Assembly (NCBI GenBank): GCA_007124075.1
Contig: SLFV01000237.1
Location: forward strand, 1-6,851
DNA from: Roseimaritima sp.
Lineage (GTDB): Bacteria > Planctomycetota > Planctomycetia > Pirellulales > Pirellulaceae
DNA length: 6,851 bases
Direction: 5' to 3'
The notes under the pieces are model-generated. The model did not search any database. It was given only the letters and a program-made list of their open reading frames with translations, and was not told the origin of the DNA. Both the position numbers and the translations under genes were made by a program. How positions within the stretch are numbered: position 1 is the first letter of the stretch; every line of letters begins with the position of its first letter. Of this stretch, positions 6,601-6,851 are shown piece by piece.

Positions 6601-6851
6601 TCCCCCTGGCGCAAATCGGTTAACCGCACAAAACGGAATTGGTCTTGGGGACCGAATCCAAACGCGTCGATGTCGATCTGGTTATTGGCACCACCGGCAA
6701 CGCCCACCGGGTGATAGGTCGCGCCGTCGCGACTGATTTCAACAAGTACGGATTCCACCGCGCCCGATTCAAAAATCACGAGGTCGGGGTCGCTGTCGCC
6801 ACTGCCGGTCAACCGATTGTTGACGAATTCAACAACGACTACCCCACCAAA
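3672..6851 (-). CDS. Large multi-domain surface protein with GEVED and dockerin domains, C-terminal part (partial)
   Basis: The frame is open to the right edge, so the true start lies outside; 1059 residues are visible, ending at TAA 3672-3674. Domains by fragment residue: 1-102, a beta-sandwich typical of planctomycete surface proteins (DPDLVIFESG, VEISRDGATYHPVG, GADIDAVGAI); about 108-156, a short parallel beta-helix-like stretch (APTLLNNVIANAIIGLNV); about 305-373, an Ig-like domain (GVGIDDRSVSGD, ITPLAGVF); 388-681, a diverged repeat array rich in DGxxF and FEFD; about 691-714, a strand with RDKAGNLLQSN that looks like the end of that Ig-like domain; 719-877, a DYGDAPAPY start and a GEVED domain ending GEIEDWPITI. 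A dockerin pair has canonical loops at 895-906 and 937-948. A 101-residue acidic, Pro/Thr-containing tail carries QGES and ends TDRLFASLK. No catalytic motif is visible, so adhesion or a cell-envelope structural role is inferred. It lies upstream of the peptidase-like gene on the same strand, 146 bp away. Recognition of GEVED and dockerin is firm. Confidence 0.9.
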   Translation of the reverse strand, partial: FGGVVVVEFVNNRLTGSGDSDPDLVIFESGAVESVLVEISRDGATYHPVGVAGGANNQIDIDAFGFGPQDQFRFVRLTDLRQGDPTSLTVGADIDAVGAISSVVVDRFVAGGEGIQIRHNAAPTLLNNVIANAIIGLNVDETSTSTVLGGMTFYRNAEALEGLATPGSFAQFVPETEELFVSAGELIFTPSDGAPIIDSSIDSLEDRASLVTVRSPLGLPPSPIIAPMFDVNGQLRVDDPTMQSPFGSGELVFKDRGAEERSDVTGPRAILTSPRAAELGQGSTSAQVFGELPRFFEIQLIDGLTPADTGSGVGIDDRSVSGDAVLVTKDGVPLVEGVDYRFGYNPSNNTIRITPLAGVFQQDAVYVIRLLDATDSVMRGLPANLTVDGSIFRVIDQLGNSTSFEYESFITVRVPQTLPGVIGADGATFTLTDGTNRLTFELDDNAFVNNFEAVPVPIPVGANVEEIAAAMVQVINQSSLQLSASLHAGGELTIVGNDPLTFFDPLETGMLARGAVGTSVGFGLGIPADIRAATGLEDGQTFVIRRGAAQQVVFEFDTNNVLQTPGAVPVRIAPGQTVDQIADELVRVISGAGLGLAPINAGGGRVALQSDVSYTVDLGNSVLRQLGVPGQPASLPVVLFPGSSETQSASTLAAAINDAQLPGVSASAVGSRVFLTGATAATGVGVVELPTIRDKAGNLLQSNQPTGRTELTVFVGSGFDYGDAPAPYQSLIADGGPRRRIDPTLRLGERVGPKNDALVPNADPDDDGVSFSAPFRRGFTTRVDVDVQADLGQPWALDILVDWNRDGRFDGPNESQRFGSPGNPAGLPGFFGSVTLDTPFDASVGASYVRVILTGMADDGSLLETGEIEDWPITITTNPYQNPNVNAAGFSMAEDVNDDGGVTPLDAVQVINALRRAGSPVIHLNPAPDILLPKYPDVDGDGRITANDALRVINRLNRESRPLPGAPQGESIVVGGAVYEAVPGIANQTKSQSDQEAVAQDPLLDATPTPPPKATSGSGSVFDMATEIGIDDVLDTLADDQASLEEDASVTDRLFASLK
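4809..5690 (-). repeat. Diverged in-protein repeat array (half, full, full, half units)
   Basis: Protein-level repeats inside the large surface protein. The unit has a first half, DGxxFxxxD with a following FEfd, and a second half, a VPVxI strand, a Gly, a helix with IA and I(N/S), then a Gly-rich strand. First halves occur at about 5607-5690 (DGSIFRVID, FEYE), 5540-5580 (DGATFTLTD, FELD) and 5200-5240 (DGQTFVIRR, FEFD). Second halves occur at about 5388-5495 (VPVPIPVGA), 5019-5160 (VPVRIAPGQ) and 4809-4955 (LPVVLFPGS). The first copy lacks its second half and the last copy lacks its first half. Copies are far diverged in DNA, so this is an old duplication, not a recent expansion. The homology of the two full units is clear by eye; that of the half units is less sure. 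Confidence 0.6.

Noticed and set aside
5955..6623. Long plus-strand open frame (222 codons) opposite the large surface protein gene
   Set aside because: Antisense to well-supported surface-protein domains, with Arg/Gln-rich composition and no recognisable motif; treated as a shadow frame.

Overview
The window reads as part of a planctomycete genome, most like a Rhodopirellula/Pirellulaceae-type organism. This rests on architecture: two gene starts carry the short planctomycete LEPR-XLL-type export motif (LERRELLAG and LEQRHLLSG). All three genes carry paired type I dockerin-like calcium loops, one has a GEVED domain, and base composition is moderately GC-rich. The assignment is recognition of families from memory, with no database search behind it.

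All real coding sequence lies on the minus strand, as three tandem genes transcribed right to left. From the right edge: (C) 6851-3672, the C-terminal 1059 residues of a large multi-domain surface protein that starts outside the window; (B) 3525-1054, a complete 823-residue secreted protein with an HExxH metallopeptidase-like domain; (A) 897-1, the N-terminal 299 residues of a third secreted protein that runs off the left edge. The gaps are 146 bp (C to B) and 156 bp (B to A). No gene-free stretch exceeds 300 bp. The B-A gap holds a candidate hairpin terminator just after B and a candidate sigma-70-like promoter before A. The C-B gap holds only weak hairpins. I see no RNA genes, CRISPR arrays, insertion sequences or attachment sites.

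The three products look like extracellular or cell-surface proteins. A has its dockerin pair right after the export motif, followed by a beta-sandwich resembling the cohesin-like modules of planctomycete proteins. B and C have the dockerin near the C-terminus, followed by similar short tails with a shared QGES motif. One possible reading is a surface assembly joined by dockerin-type contacts, but nothing in the sequence proves the genes act together. The most unusual points are the C-terminal motif shared by B and C, the half-unit/whole-unit repeat array that splits an Ig-like domain in C, the split SdrD-B-like domain in B, and the atypical zinc site in B. The many long plus-strand ORFs are shadows of these genes.
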